This document shows, piece by piece, positions 1 to 8,800 of a DNA stretch of 21,107 nucleotides (positions are counted from its first letter, which is position 1; each line of letters begins with the position of its first letter). The translations under genes were made by a program, and so were the position numbers. The notes below the pieces were generated by a model. The model saw only the letters and a list, made by a program, of their open reading frames with translations. It had not been told where the DNA came from and ran no database searches. This DNA is from a virus. Location: positions 1-21,107 of IMG/VR virus record IMGVR_UViG_3300047483_000702; one strand, written 5' to 3'.

Positions 1-176
1 GTGTAAGTTCCGGGGTTTAGAAATTGAGATGAGGCATTTCTGTAAGCTCCAGCGCCCCCACCGCCTCCGGTCTGAGCATTACCACCACCAGCACCGCCAG
101 CTACCACAAGGTAGTCGACAGTAATACCAGACGGGCCAAACGGCCCACCCATGACCATCAAAGTCATGCCGGTCAT
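1..176 (-). CDS. Glycine-rich tail-tip/adhesin-like protein, 3' end outside window
   Basis: The ATG at 174-176 opens a frame that stays open to the left edge, giving 58 residues. It begins MTGMTLMVMGGPFGPSG, then has VDYLVVAGGAGGG followed by a poly-glycine stretch and GAYRN. The DYLVVAGG...GGGGGAG pattern is the signature of glycine-rich domains found in phage tail fibres and receptor-binding proteins. The stop codon of the 1579-residue fibre gene and this ATG are separated by one base (TAACATG), and I see no Shine-Dalgarno sequence, so translation is probably coupled to the fibre gene. Methionines at residues 4, 7 and 9 are alternative starts. A long fibre followed directly by a glycine-rich protein resembles the gp37-gp38 pair of T-even phages, but homology to gp38 is not shown here. 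The family call is fairly secure; the exact role is inferred. Confidence 0.75.
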   Translation of the reverse strand, partial: MTGMTLMVMGGPFGPSGITVDYLVVAGGAGGGNAQTGGGGGAGAYRNASSQFLNPGTY

Positions 177-177
177 G

Positions 178-3100
178 TTAGCTCACACTCCCTGAAACAA
201 CACAGACTGTGCTGCTTATAAAAAATACTGTTGCAATGCCTCGAGTGGCCAGTGTCATTGTTGCTTTGTCAGTATCGGTGCCCGAAATATAAGCTGTAGT
301 GATTGAGCAAGTTATTGTGATATTGTTAGCTGTGTTGTTGAAGATAGAAATTGCGTCACCTTCGGCAAACGTTGCATCAGGGATGGTAATTGATCCACCA
401 GATCCAACTTGAACGTATTTACCTACATCACCGGTGGCAAGTGTATAAGAACCAGTTTTAGTTCCAACGGGTGGCACATTGCGATAGCCTAAAGTAGCAG
501 AGTCAGGCGGTAAAGTATAAGTATTTGTTCCTGCAGCCGCAGGTGCATTTAACGAAGCTGTACCACTAGTAGAACCAGCAATCTTTAAGTTGCCAGCAGT
601 AAATGTCTGAGCAGCAGAAAATGTTTGAACTACATCAGTCTTAGCTGTGTCGGCATCGTATGCTTGCACATCAGTACCAATGATTAAACCGAGATTAGTT
701 CTTGCATCAGCAGCCGTATTTGCACCTGTACCGCCTGCGGCAATACCAAGCACAGTATTTGCACTTGTATTACCTAAGGTTGGACTAGAAATATCGATCC
801 AATAATATCTTGAACCATCATATTGATATTCATATAATATGTCCGTAGATGTATTGTACCATTGATCGCCCGACACATTACCCGAAGTAGGAGGTGCAGT
901 ATTGGCTGTATAGGTATTAAATGCTGTTCCACTAGAACTAAATGCTGTGCCGTTACTGTAGAATATACCAGTACCCGAAATTACATAATTACTGGCTACA
1001 ATATTACTACTGATTGTTGCGTTAGTATTGACTGTTAAATTTACTACAGTAATATTAGCATTTGCATTTAGTGTTGTAGTAACTACGCCTGAGCCAAAAG
1101 TGCCTGTTGTACCTAATACAGCACCGTTTGAAGTCAACGCATTAACTGTTGCTGTTCCATTGGCATTTAATGTGCCAGTGTTCAGTGCAGTGGTTGTGGT
1201 ACTGGTTGTAAATGTACCTGTTGTGCCTGTCACACTACTGTTCGAAACTAAAGAATTTACAGTAGCAGTGCTATTGGCGTTTAGAGTTCCAGTATTTAAC
1301 GCTGAAGTAGTTGCACTGGTTGTAAAAGTTCCTGTTGTACCTGTTACCGCACCATTACTGGTTAGAGCATTTACTGTTGCAGTTCCGTTGGCATTTAGTG
1401 TGCCGGTATTCAATGCTGAAGTTGTGGTACTTGTGGTAAATGTGCCGGTTGTACCCGTTACTGCCCCATTTGACACCAAAGAGTTAACTGTAGCAGTACT
1501 ATTGGCATTCAGTGTACCCGTATTAAGAGCTGAAGTTGTTGTACTGGTTGTAAATACACCGGTTGTACCTGTTACTGCGCCATTGCTGGTTAAAGCATTT
1601 ACTGTTGCAGTTCCATTAGCATTTAGCGTGCCTGTGTTCAGTGCAGAAGTAGTTGTACTGGTTGTAAATCTTGCAGTTGCCGCACTTACTGCTGTTGTAA
1701 TTGTGGCATTTCCTGCTACCACATTCCCACCAACATAAATGTTACCGCCTATGCCAGCGCCACTATTACTGCCCAGGATCAGCGCACCTGTATTTACACT
1801 GGTGCTGCGTGTTCCATCTCCGCCTGTACCACCAGCTGGTTGGTCTCCTAGCAGTTGCAAATTACCAGTTTTGATATTTCCATAAACTGCGGTACTGTGG
1901 CTAATGACATTGGGGTCGTCGCCTGCTCCTGCACCATACCACTCTAAATTTTGCTCGTCATTGCTCCATATTAAAGCTGCATTATTGGCTGAAGTTTTCC
2001 AGTAATGTATTCTTAGACCAATATCTCTACCGTCGTCGCTGGTTGGTAATGTTAAGTTAGCATTGGTATGCAGCTCAATTAAATTATCCAAAACACTTAA
2101 ATTGTTTGCGCCATAAATGGTGGTATTGCCTGTAACTGTTAAGTTGCCAAGAGTTGTATTGCCTGTTACATTTAGTGTACCGCCCACATTTAAGTTTTTA
2201 GCAATGCCTACACCACCCGAAACAACCACAGCGCCTGAGCCTGTGCCTGAAGAATCAGTTGTGTTAGTGATGCTAGTGATTCCAGCAACACCCAATGTTG
2301 TGCCAATAGTTGCACTGTTATTAACTGTAATTCCACTGGCTGTGATATTGGCATTTGAATCAACTGCTCCGCTGGCAATACTGCCAGTGGTCACACCGGT
2401 TGTAAATGTGCCTGTAGCACCTGCGACAGCAGCTCCAGTATTACCAATTGTTGCTGCACTAACAGTTGCAGCCAAAATTGCAACACCAGCATTGCCAATT
2501 GTCGCAGCATTTACTGTGGCTGCAGTTATTGTACCATTCGCAGTTAAACTATTAACAGTGGCAGTTCCGTTGGCATTTAAAGAACCAGTATTCAACGTAG
2601 TTGTTGTTGTACTGGTTGTAAATGTACCAGTTGTACCTGTGACAGCACCGTTACTGGTTAATGCATTTACTGTGGCTGTGCCATTAGCGTTAAGCGAACC
2701 AGTATTCAATGCTGAAGTAGTTGTACTAGTTGTAAATGTTCCTGTTGTGCCTGACACTGCACCATTGCTGGTTAAGGCATTGACTGTAGCTGTGCCATTG
2801 GCATTAAGTGTTCCTGTAGCCAAAGCAGAAGTAGTTGTACTGGTTGTAAATGTACCAGTAGTGCCTGAGACAGCACCATTACTGGTTAAGGCATTAACGG
2901 TGGCAGTTCCGTTAGCATCTAGTGTTGAAGTTACAATTCCCGAACCAAAAGTACCAGTAGTACCACTTACTGCACCGTTACTAGTTAAAGCATTTACCGT
3001 AGCTGTTCCGCTGGCATTAAGTGTGCCAGTGTTTAAAGAATTAGTTGTAATGCTAGTTGCAACAGTAAGATTGCCAATAGTTACATTGCCACCAATGGTA

Positions 3101-4917
3101 GCATTGGCATTGACTGTAAGTGCTGCTACAGTGGCGTTGGCATTGCTGTTAAGTGTTCCAGCATTAACAGCAGCAGTAACAACACTGGTTGAAAATGTAC
3201 CTGTTGTTCCTGTAACTGTGCCGTTCGATGTCAACGCATTAACAGTGGCTGTGCTATTGGCATTCAATGTACCTGTGTTAAGAGCGCTAGTGGTTGTACT
3301 TGTAGTGAATACACCGGTGGTGCCAGTAACAGCGCCATTTGATGCAAGTGCGTTAACAGTTGCAGTTCCATTGGCATTGATTGCTCCAGTTGCTAAGTTA
3401 CTGGTAGTTACTTTGGTTGTAAAAGTAGCATCTGTACCTGTGAATACAGTTCCTGACACTGCACCATTGGATGTAACTGCTGCAACTGTAGCAGTTCCGT
3501 TAGCGTTAATGGCTCCTGTAGCCAAATTACTGGTAGTTACTTTAGTTGTGAAAGTAGCGTCAGTACCTGTAAATGTTGTGCCCGCGACAGCACCATTACT
3601 GGTCAAAGCATTTACTGTGGCTGTGCTGTTGGCATTTAATGTCCCAGTATTGACTGCCGCAGTAACTAAGCTGGTGGTAAATGTACCGGTGGTGCCTGTC
3701 ACTGTACCGTTACTGGCAAGACTACTAACTGTGGCTACGCCATTTGCGTTGATTGCGCCAGTGGCTAAATTGCTGGTAGTTACTTTGGTTGTGAAAGTAG
3801 CATCTGTGCCCGTAAAAGTCGTACCTGAAACTGCACCATTGCTGATTAGCGCACTTACTGTAGCGGTTCCATTGGCGTTGATTGCACCTGTTGCTAAGTT
3901 ACTGGTTGTTACTTTAGTGGTAAAGGCAGCATCTGTGCCTGTGAAAACAGTGCCACTTACTGCACCGTTGCTAGTTAACGCATTAACAGTTACTGTGCCG
4001 TTAGCGTTAATTGGCCCAGTGGCCAAATTACTTGTTGTTACCTTAGTTGTAAAGGCAGCATCTGTACCCGTAAAAGTCGTACCTGATACTGAGCCATTTG
4101 ATGTCAATGCGTTAACAGTAGCAGTACCGTTGGCGTTGATTGCACCTGTTGCTAAGTTGGCGGTAGTAACTTTGGTTGTAAATGTTCCTGTGTCACCAGT
4201 GATAGCCGCACCACTATTTCCAATAGTAGCAGCGAAAACACTAGCACCAACTAACGCAGCTCCTGTGTTACCGATTGTAGCAGCATTTACTGTAGCTGCT
4301 GTGACTGTAGTGTTTGATATTAAACTAGCAACAGTAGCAGTATTGTTGGCATTTAAAGTACCAGTGTTTAACGCAGCAGTTGTTGTACTGGTAGTAAATG
4401 TACCAGTTGTTCCTGATACAGCACCGTTTGATGCAAGTGAATTGACGGTAGCTGTTCCGTTAGCATTTATAGTACCAGTGTTTAAAGCTGAAGTGGTTGT
4501 GCTAGTTGTAAATGTACCAGTTGTTCCTGAAACTGCTCCATTACTGGTTAATGCATTTACTGTAGCTGTTCCGTTGGCATTTATAGTACCAGTGTTTAAA
4601 GCTGAAGTGGTTGTACTGGTTGTAAATGTACCAGTTGTACCTAAAACAGCGCCATTACTTACTAATGCATTGACTGTAGCTGTGCCATTGGCATTAATTG
4701 TTCCAACTACAAGATTATTACTGGTAATATTAGCGGTAAAAGTACTGGTATTAGCAAAGAGATTAGTAACATACAAGTTGCCGGCAATGCCTGCACCACC
4801 TGCTACCGTTAACGCACCTGTAGTTGTACTGGTGCTGGTAGTTGTACCGCTGACAATCAGATTAGTGTCTACTGTTGCATTACCATAGATTCTTGTGCCG
4901 CTTAATAATTTTGCCAT
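178..4917 (-). CDS. Giant repetitive tail-fibre-like protein, 1579 aa
   Basis: This is a probable trimeric tail or side fibre. Residues 1-65 hold a non-repeat start (MAKLLSGTRIYG) and one TGALTVAGGAGIAGNLYV motif. From about residue 72 to 855 run about 18 copies of a unit such as GTLNANGTATVNALTSNG, in 38- and 43-residue forms. A non-repetitive module shared with the 2395-residue protein follows (about 849-1070), then five more units (about 1076-1290). The C-terminal part has SGTGIFYSNGTAF, SGDQWYNTSTDILYEYQYDG, the widespread fibre motif GGTGANTAADARTNLGL, and a roughly 100-residue end domain after GYRNVPPVGTKTGSYTLATG that could carry the receptor-binding or trimerisation function. The protein is very rich in Thr, Asn, Ala, Gly and Ser and has few charged residues. 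A late-type promoter motif lies only 7 bases before the ATG and no Shine-Dalgarno is visible. The fibre role is inferred from motifs and context. Confidence 0.85.
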   Translation of the reverse strand: MAKLLSGTRIYGNATVDTNLIVSGTTTSTSTTTGALTVAGGAGIAGNLYVTNLFANTSTFTANITSNNLVVGTINANGTATVNALVSNGAVLGTTGTFTTSTTTSALNTGTINANGTATVNALTSNGAVSGTTGTFTTSTTTSALNTGTINANGTATVNSLASNGAVSGTTGTFTTSTTTAALNTGTLNANNTATVASLISNTTVTAATVNAATIGNTGAALVGASVFAATIGNSGAAITGDTGTFTTKVTTANLATGAINANGTATVNALTSNGSVSGTTFTGTDAAFTTKVTTSNLATGPINANGTVTVNALTSNGAVSGTVFTGTDAAFTTKVTTSNLATGAINANGTATVSALISNGAVSGTTFTGTDATFTTKVTTSNLATGAINANGVATVSSLASNGTVTGTTGTFTTSLVTAAVNTGTLNANSTATVNALTSNGAVAGTTFTGTDATFTTKVTTSNLATGAINANGTATVAAVTSNGAVSGTVFTGTDATFTTKVTTSNLATGAINANGTATVNALASNGAVTGTTGVFTTSTTTSALNTGTLNANSTATVNALTSNGTVTGTTGTFSTSVVTAAVNAGTLNSNANATVAALTVNANATIGGNVTIGNLTVATSITTNSLNTGTLNASGTATVNALTSNGAVSGTTGTFGSGIVTSTLDANGTATVNALTSNGAVSGTTGTFTTSTTTSALATGTLNANGTATVNALTSNGAVSGTTGTFTTSTTTSALNTGSLNANGTATVNALTSNGAVTGTTGTFTTSTTTTTLNTGSLNANGTATVNSLTANGTITAATVNAATIGNAGVAILAATVSAATIGNTGAAVAGATGTFTTGVTTGSIASGAVDSNANITASGITVNNSATIGTTLGVAGITSITNTTDSSGTGSGAVVVSGGVGIAKNLNVGGTLNVTGNTTLGNLTVTGNTTIYGANNLSVLDNLIELHTNANLTLPTSDDGRDIGLRIHYWKTSANNAALIWSNDEQNLEWYGAGAGDDPNVISHSTAVYGNIKTGNLQLLGDQPAGGTGGDGTRSTSVNTGALILGSNSGAGIGGNIYVGGNVVAGNATITTAVSAATARFTTSTTTSALNTGTLNANGTATVNALTSNGAVTGTTGVFTTSTTTSALNTGTLNANSTATVNSLVSNGAVTGTTGTFTTSTTTSALNTGTLNANGTATVNALTSNGAVTGTTGTFTTSATTSALNTGTLNANSTATVNSLVSNSSVTGTTGTFTTSTTTTALNTGTLNANGTATVNALTSNGAVLGTTGTFGSGVVTTTLNANANITVVNLTVNTNATISSNIVASNYVISGTGIFYSNGTAFSSSGTAFNTYTANTAPPTSGNVSGDQWYNTSTDILYEYQYDGSRYYWIDISSPTLGNTSANTVLGIAAGGTGANTAADARTNLGLIIGTDVQAYDADTAKTDVVQTFSAAQTFTAGNLKIAGSTSGTASLNAPAAAGTNTYTLPPDSATLGYRNVPPVGTKTGSYTLATGDVGKYVQVGSGGSITIPDATFAEGDAISIFNNTANNITITCSITTAYISGTDTDKATMTLATRGIATVFFISSTVCVVSGSVS
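1050..1690 (-). repeat. Distal array of fibre repeat units (about 5 copies)
   Basis: Five consecutive copies of a 38-residue (114 bp) unit of the type TLNANGTATVNALTSNGAV plus TGTTGTFTTSTTTSALN lie between the large shared module and the C-terminal part of the 1579-residue fibre. The last copy is changed to a TFGSGVVTTTL ending. Units alternate between NANG...NAL and NANS...NSL versions, so a two-unit (228 bp) higher-order period may exist. Confidence 0.8.
1708..2374 (-). repeat. Shared fibre module, copy A (about 222 codons)
   Basis: Copy A of a non-repetitive module that occurs three times in the window. It runs from SGAVDSNANITASG through GGVGIAKNLNVGGTLNVTG, GNTTIYGANNL, DNLIELHTNANL, DDGRDIG, HYWKTSANNAALIWSNDEQN and LEWYGAGAGDDPNVISHS to GAGIGGNIYVGGNVVAGN. 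Because of its richer amino-acid composition it looks like a folded domain set inside a repetitive shaft. The other copies are at 6626-7290 and 9632-10297. Confidence 0.85.
2375..4700 (-). repeat. Proximal array of fibre repeat units (about 18 copies)
   Basis: About 18 copies in tandem, mixing a 38-residue unit (ending TFTTSTTTSALN) with a 43-residue unit carrying an extra FTGTD and ending FTTKVTTSNLA. Two spots carry an inserted variant with VNAATIGNTGAA motifs (around 2420-2530 and 4190-4310). The sense strand is strongly constrained at amino-acid level, but codons differ from copy to copy. Confidence 0.85.
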
Positions 4918-4924
4918 AGTAGTG

Positions 4925-4932
4925 TATTTATG
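4925..4932 (-). promoter_or_regulatory. T4-type late promoter motif before the 1579-aa fibre gene
   Basis: On the minus strand this reads CATAAATA followed by C, one base different from the T4 late consensus TATAAATA. It lies in the 20-base gap between the LamG gene and the fibre gene, with 7 bases to the ATG. If transcription starts about 6 bases downstream, as in T4, the mRNA would have almost no leader. Confidence 0.6.
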
Positions 4933-4937
4933 GGATT

Positions 4938-5855
4938 TTAAATATTGAATCTACGCCTTTGGGCATTGAAATTTTGATTGACCTCGTCCGCAGTTAGTGC
5001 TCTGTTATAAATCCTAACTACAGCAATATCTCCAGGAAATAAGTTAGTTGAAGCAGTGGTATCGTCCCACCGACGAGCTATTCTTGTAACACCACCAGAA
5101 CTGGCTGTGCCTGTGTAGCTTACAGCACTGCCATTGGCTGTGCCATTTACATACTGCACTAAACTACTGCCATTATAAGTGCCAACAACTTGATACCAAG
5201 TATCTAATGTGGGCACAAAGCCAGCAGTGTTATGCCATGCCCCATCAAAGAACCCTATACATAAATTGTAGTCCGTTGGACTTTTATTTGTTCCAATACT
5301 GTAATTTAAGGCATTGCTTAAATTATATTGATTAGTTACTACACTGGTTACTTGCCCAGTTAAACTGGCATTGACTTTTACCCATGCTTCTGCGGTCCAT
5401 TTTGGCATATTGCCCAAATTTGTAGCAGTGTCTCCGTACTGTGTACTGCCTGGAACAAATTTGATATTACCCCCAGTAACTGCACTGCTGTAAGTAGGGC
5501 TATTGTACAGTGTAACATTGCTTTGACTGGTGCTGATATCCGACCAAGTTGCACCGGAGCCTGAATAGCTATTAGACTGCGCAGCATCTATCCAAAACTT
5601 CAAATTACCGTCGATCACTGGAGCTCCGGTTAATTCGTCAAAGATACCGCTTAATTGAACTGCGCCATTGGCAGCTATTCTACGGGCCACACTGCTGCCG
5701 GTTATAGTCACTTCGTCAAATTCGCCTGTAGCATAAACAGTATTTGCTATGGTGCTGCTAGCAAAACTGGTATTGCCGTTATAAGTTACTTCATCTATGG
5801 TACCGTTGACCAATAAATTTCCAGTATTGGTTAATCGTGTTGCTATTGTTGCCAT
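4938..5855 (-). CDS. LamG / concanavalin A-like domain protein, 305 aa
   Basis: Probably a carbohydrate-binding virion protein. Residues 1-82 contain three short repeats, GTIDEVT (18-24), GEFDEVT (44-50) and GIFDELT (70-76), spaced exactly 26 residues apart. From about residue 84 (NLKFWIDAAQSNSYSG) to the end is a LamG-type beta-sandwich pattern: WTAEAWVKVN, TLDTWYQVVGTYNGSS, VQYVNGTANGS, and the closing FPGDIAVVRIYNRALTADEV, which is typical of phage LamG_3-like domains. The ATG lies two bases after the stop of the 2395-residue gene, so the two are co-transcribed; no strong Shine-Dalgarno is visible. Its position between two fibre paralogues suggests a fibre-tip or adhesin part. Domain assignment is solid, ligand and location are inferred. 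Confidence 0.85.
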   Translation of the reverse strand: MATIATRLTNTGNLLVNGTIDEVTYNGNTSFASSTIANTVYATGEFDEVTITGSSVARRIAANGAVQLSGIFDELTGAPVIDGNLKFWIDAAQSNSYSGSGATWSDISTSQSNVTLYNSPTYSSAVTGGNIKFVPGSTQYGDTATNLGNMPKWTAEAWVKVNASLTGQVTSVVTNQYNLSNALNYSIGTNKSPTDYNLCIGFFDGAWHNTAGFVPTLDTWYQVVGTYNGSSLVQYVNGTANGSAVSYTGTASSGGVTRIARRWDDTTASTNLFPGDIAVVRIYNRALTADEVNQNFNAQRRRFNI

Positions 5856-5857
5856 AA

Positions 5858-8800
5858 TTATCCAAACACTGTATCTATACTATTGGTTGCACTGTTATAG
5901 ATTTGATATGCTGCACTGGTTGTGTTAGCACTGTAAGTAAATCCAATTCTATTGTTACTGTAGACATTGCCACCAGTGGTTAAAATATTTCCAGTTACTG
6001 TCAGTGTTGTGCCAACTGTAGCTGCGTTGTTAACTGCTAGACTGCCGGCAGTAATGGCTGCATTGGAATTAATGGCTCCACTAGCAATACTACCTGTAGT
6101 TACACTAGTAGTAAATGTTCCTGTAGTACCGCTTACAGCACCGTTTGAGGCTAAAGCGTTAACAGTTGCTGTACTATTAGCATTTAGTGTACCTGTGTTC
6201 AATGCTGATGTAGTTGTGCTAGTAGTAAATGTTCCAGTAGTTCCAGATACTGCACCATTACTGGTCAATGCATTTACTGTGGCTGTGCCATTAGCATTAA
6301 TTGTACCAGTTACTAAAGAATTAAATGTACCTGTACCAGTTCCTGTAAAAGTCGTGCCGGATACTGCACCATTACTGGTCAATGCATTTACAGTGGCTGT
6401 GCTGTTGGCATTAATAGCACCTGTTGCCAAGTTGGCAGTAGTTACTTTGGTGGTAAAAGTAGCATCTGTACCGGTAAATGTTGTGCCACTCACTGCACCA
6501 TTGGATGTAACTGCTGCAACTGTAATAGTACCGTTGGCGTTAATTGCGCCTGTTGCTAAATTGCTTGTGGTAACTTTAGTAGCAAATATGCCTGATACTG
6601 CTGTTACTGCTGTAGTTATAGTAGCGTTACCTGCAACTACATTACCACCTACATAGATATTTCCGCCAATTCCGGCGCCACTATTACTGCCTAAAATTAA
6701 AGCACCAGTTGAAATACTAGTACTGCGAGTACCATCACCACCTGTACCACCCGCTGGCTGATCACCTAACAGTTGTAAATTACCTGTTTTGATATTTCCA
6801 TAGACAGCGGTACTATGACTAATGACATTGGGGTCGTCACCAGCGCCAGCGCCGTACCACTCTAAGTTTTGTTCGTCGTTGCTCCATATTAAAGCTGCAT
6901 TATTGGCTGAAGTTTTCCAGTAATGAAATCTAATACCAATATCACGACCATCATCACTGGTTGGTGTAGTTAAATTGGCATTAGTATGTAATTCAATTAG
7001 GTTATCTGATATCGCAAGGTTGTTGGCGCCGTATATTGTAGTATTACCAGTTACAGTCAAATTGCCAATAGTAGCATTACCAGTTACATTAAGTGTTCCA
7101 CCAACATTTAAGTTTTTAGCTATGCCGACACCACCAGAAACAACTACTGCACCAGACCCGATACCCGATGACTCTGTTGTATTTGTAATTGTTGTTGCAC
7201 CATCAACACTTAATGTTGTACCAATTGTAACTGAATTATTAACTGTTATACCGCCGGCAGTGACATTGGCATTTGAATTAATTGCACCAGAATTTATAGA
7301 ACCTGTAATTACACTGTTTGTGAATGTTCCTGTTGTGCCACTTACAGTACCATTGGATACCAGTGCATTTACAGTGGCTGTGCCATTGGCATTAATAGTA
7401 CCTGTGTTAAGTGCTGAAGTGGTTGTACTGGTTGTGAATGTACCAGTGGTACCTATTACAGCACCGTTACTGGTTAAGGCATTAACTGTGGCAGTTCCAT
7501 TGGCATTAATGGCACCAGTTGCTAAATTACCAGTTGTTACTTTGGTATCAAATACACCAGTATCACCAATTACTGCTGCGCCAGTATTACCAATTATAGC
7601 AGCGTTAACTGTAGTAAATGCACCGGTACTGGGTGTTGCATTACCAATTGGAGTATTTTGAATTCCTCCGCTGACTGTTGCTGAAGCATTTACTGATAAA
7701 CTTTGTATAGTTACTGCGCCGTTGGCATTAATTGCGCCTGTAGCTAAGTTACTGGTAGTTACTTTTGTAGTAAATGTTGCTTCAGTGCCTGTGACCGCAC
7801 CGTTGCTGGTAAGTGTATTGACAGTTACTGTGCCATTGCTGTTAATTGCGCCTGTTGCTAAATTACTGGTTGTAACTTTTGTGGTAAATGTTCCTGTGTC
7901 ACCGGTGATAACAGCACCAGCATTACCAATTGTTGCAGCATTCAATGTCTGAATAGCTACTGTAGTGGGCAAACTTAATACAACATTACCTGTTGTTGGA
8001 CTTGCTGTAATTTGATTTGCAGTACCTGTTACACTGGTTACAATTCCGCTAGGTAAAAATGCAGTACCGTTGGTATAAAAGATTCCAGTACCAGAAATTA
8101 TATAGTTACTTGCTGTTATATTACCGCTGATGGTAGCATTGGCATTTACAGACAGACCGGCTGCTGTAATGTTTGCATTGGCGTTTATTGCGCCAGTGGC
8201 CAAATTGGCTGCAGTTACTTTGGTAGTGAATGTAGCATCTGTACCTGTAAACACTGTGCCGCTTATTGCAGCATTACTGATTATATTACCGCCAGTGATA
8301 TTGCCAGTAGCTGTAAATGTTGTTGCTGAAATAATATTGGCGCCAGTAATATTGCCACCTGAGCCAGTAGTAGAAATATTGCCACCAGTTATATTACCTG
8401 TTGCGGTAACGGCACCGTTACTAATTAAATTTCCGCCACTGACATTACCAGTAGCACTTATCAAACCTGCTGTACTTAAATTGCCACTTGTAATATTACC
8501 AGTAGCTGTAATTGTTGTATTGCTAGTTAAACTGGCTACAGTTACAGTGCTATTGGCATTTAATGTGCCTGTATTCAGCGCACTTGTTGTAGTACTGGTA
8601 GTAAATGTACCAGTTGTACCTGTTACAGTACCGTTACTGGTTAAAGCATTGACAGTAGCAGTTCCATTGGCATTTAGTGTGCCGGTATTAAGTGCGGAGG
8701 TTGTTGTGCTGGTAGTAAAGGTACCAGTTGTACCTGTAACAGCACCGTTACTGGTTAAGGCATTGACTGTAGCAGTTCCATTGGCATTGATTGCGCCAGT

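Noticed and set aside
2117-4888. A 923-codon open frame on the plus strand, antisense to the 1579-aa fibre gene, rich in Val, Pro, Ala and Leu (VVVLVVNVPVVP repeats).
   Set aside because: It mirrors the repeat unit of the sense gene in another frame. One stop-free unit copied many times gives a long open frame by itself. It has no independent start signal or family motif, and sense-strand conservation explains the pattern.
4938-5855. Possible diversity-generating retroelement target in the LamG protein or fibre C-termini.
   Set aside because: No reverse transcriptase and no near-identical template repeat with adenine-specific differences was seen in the window.
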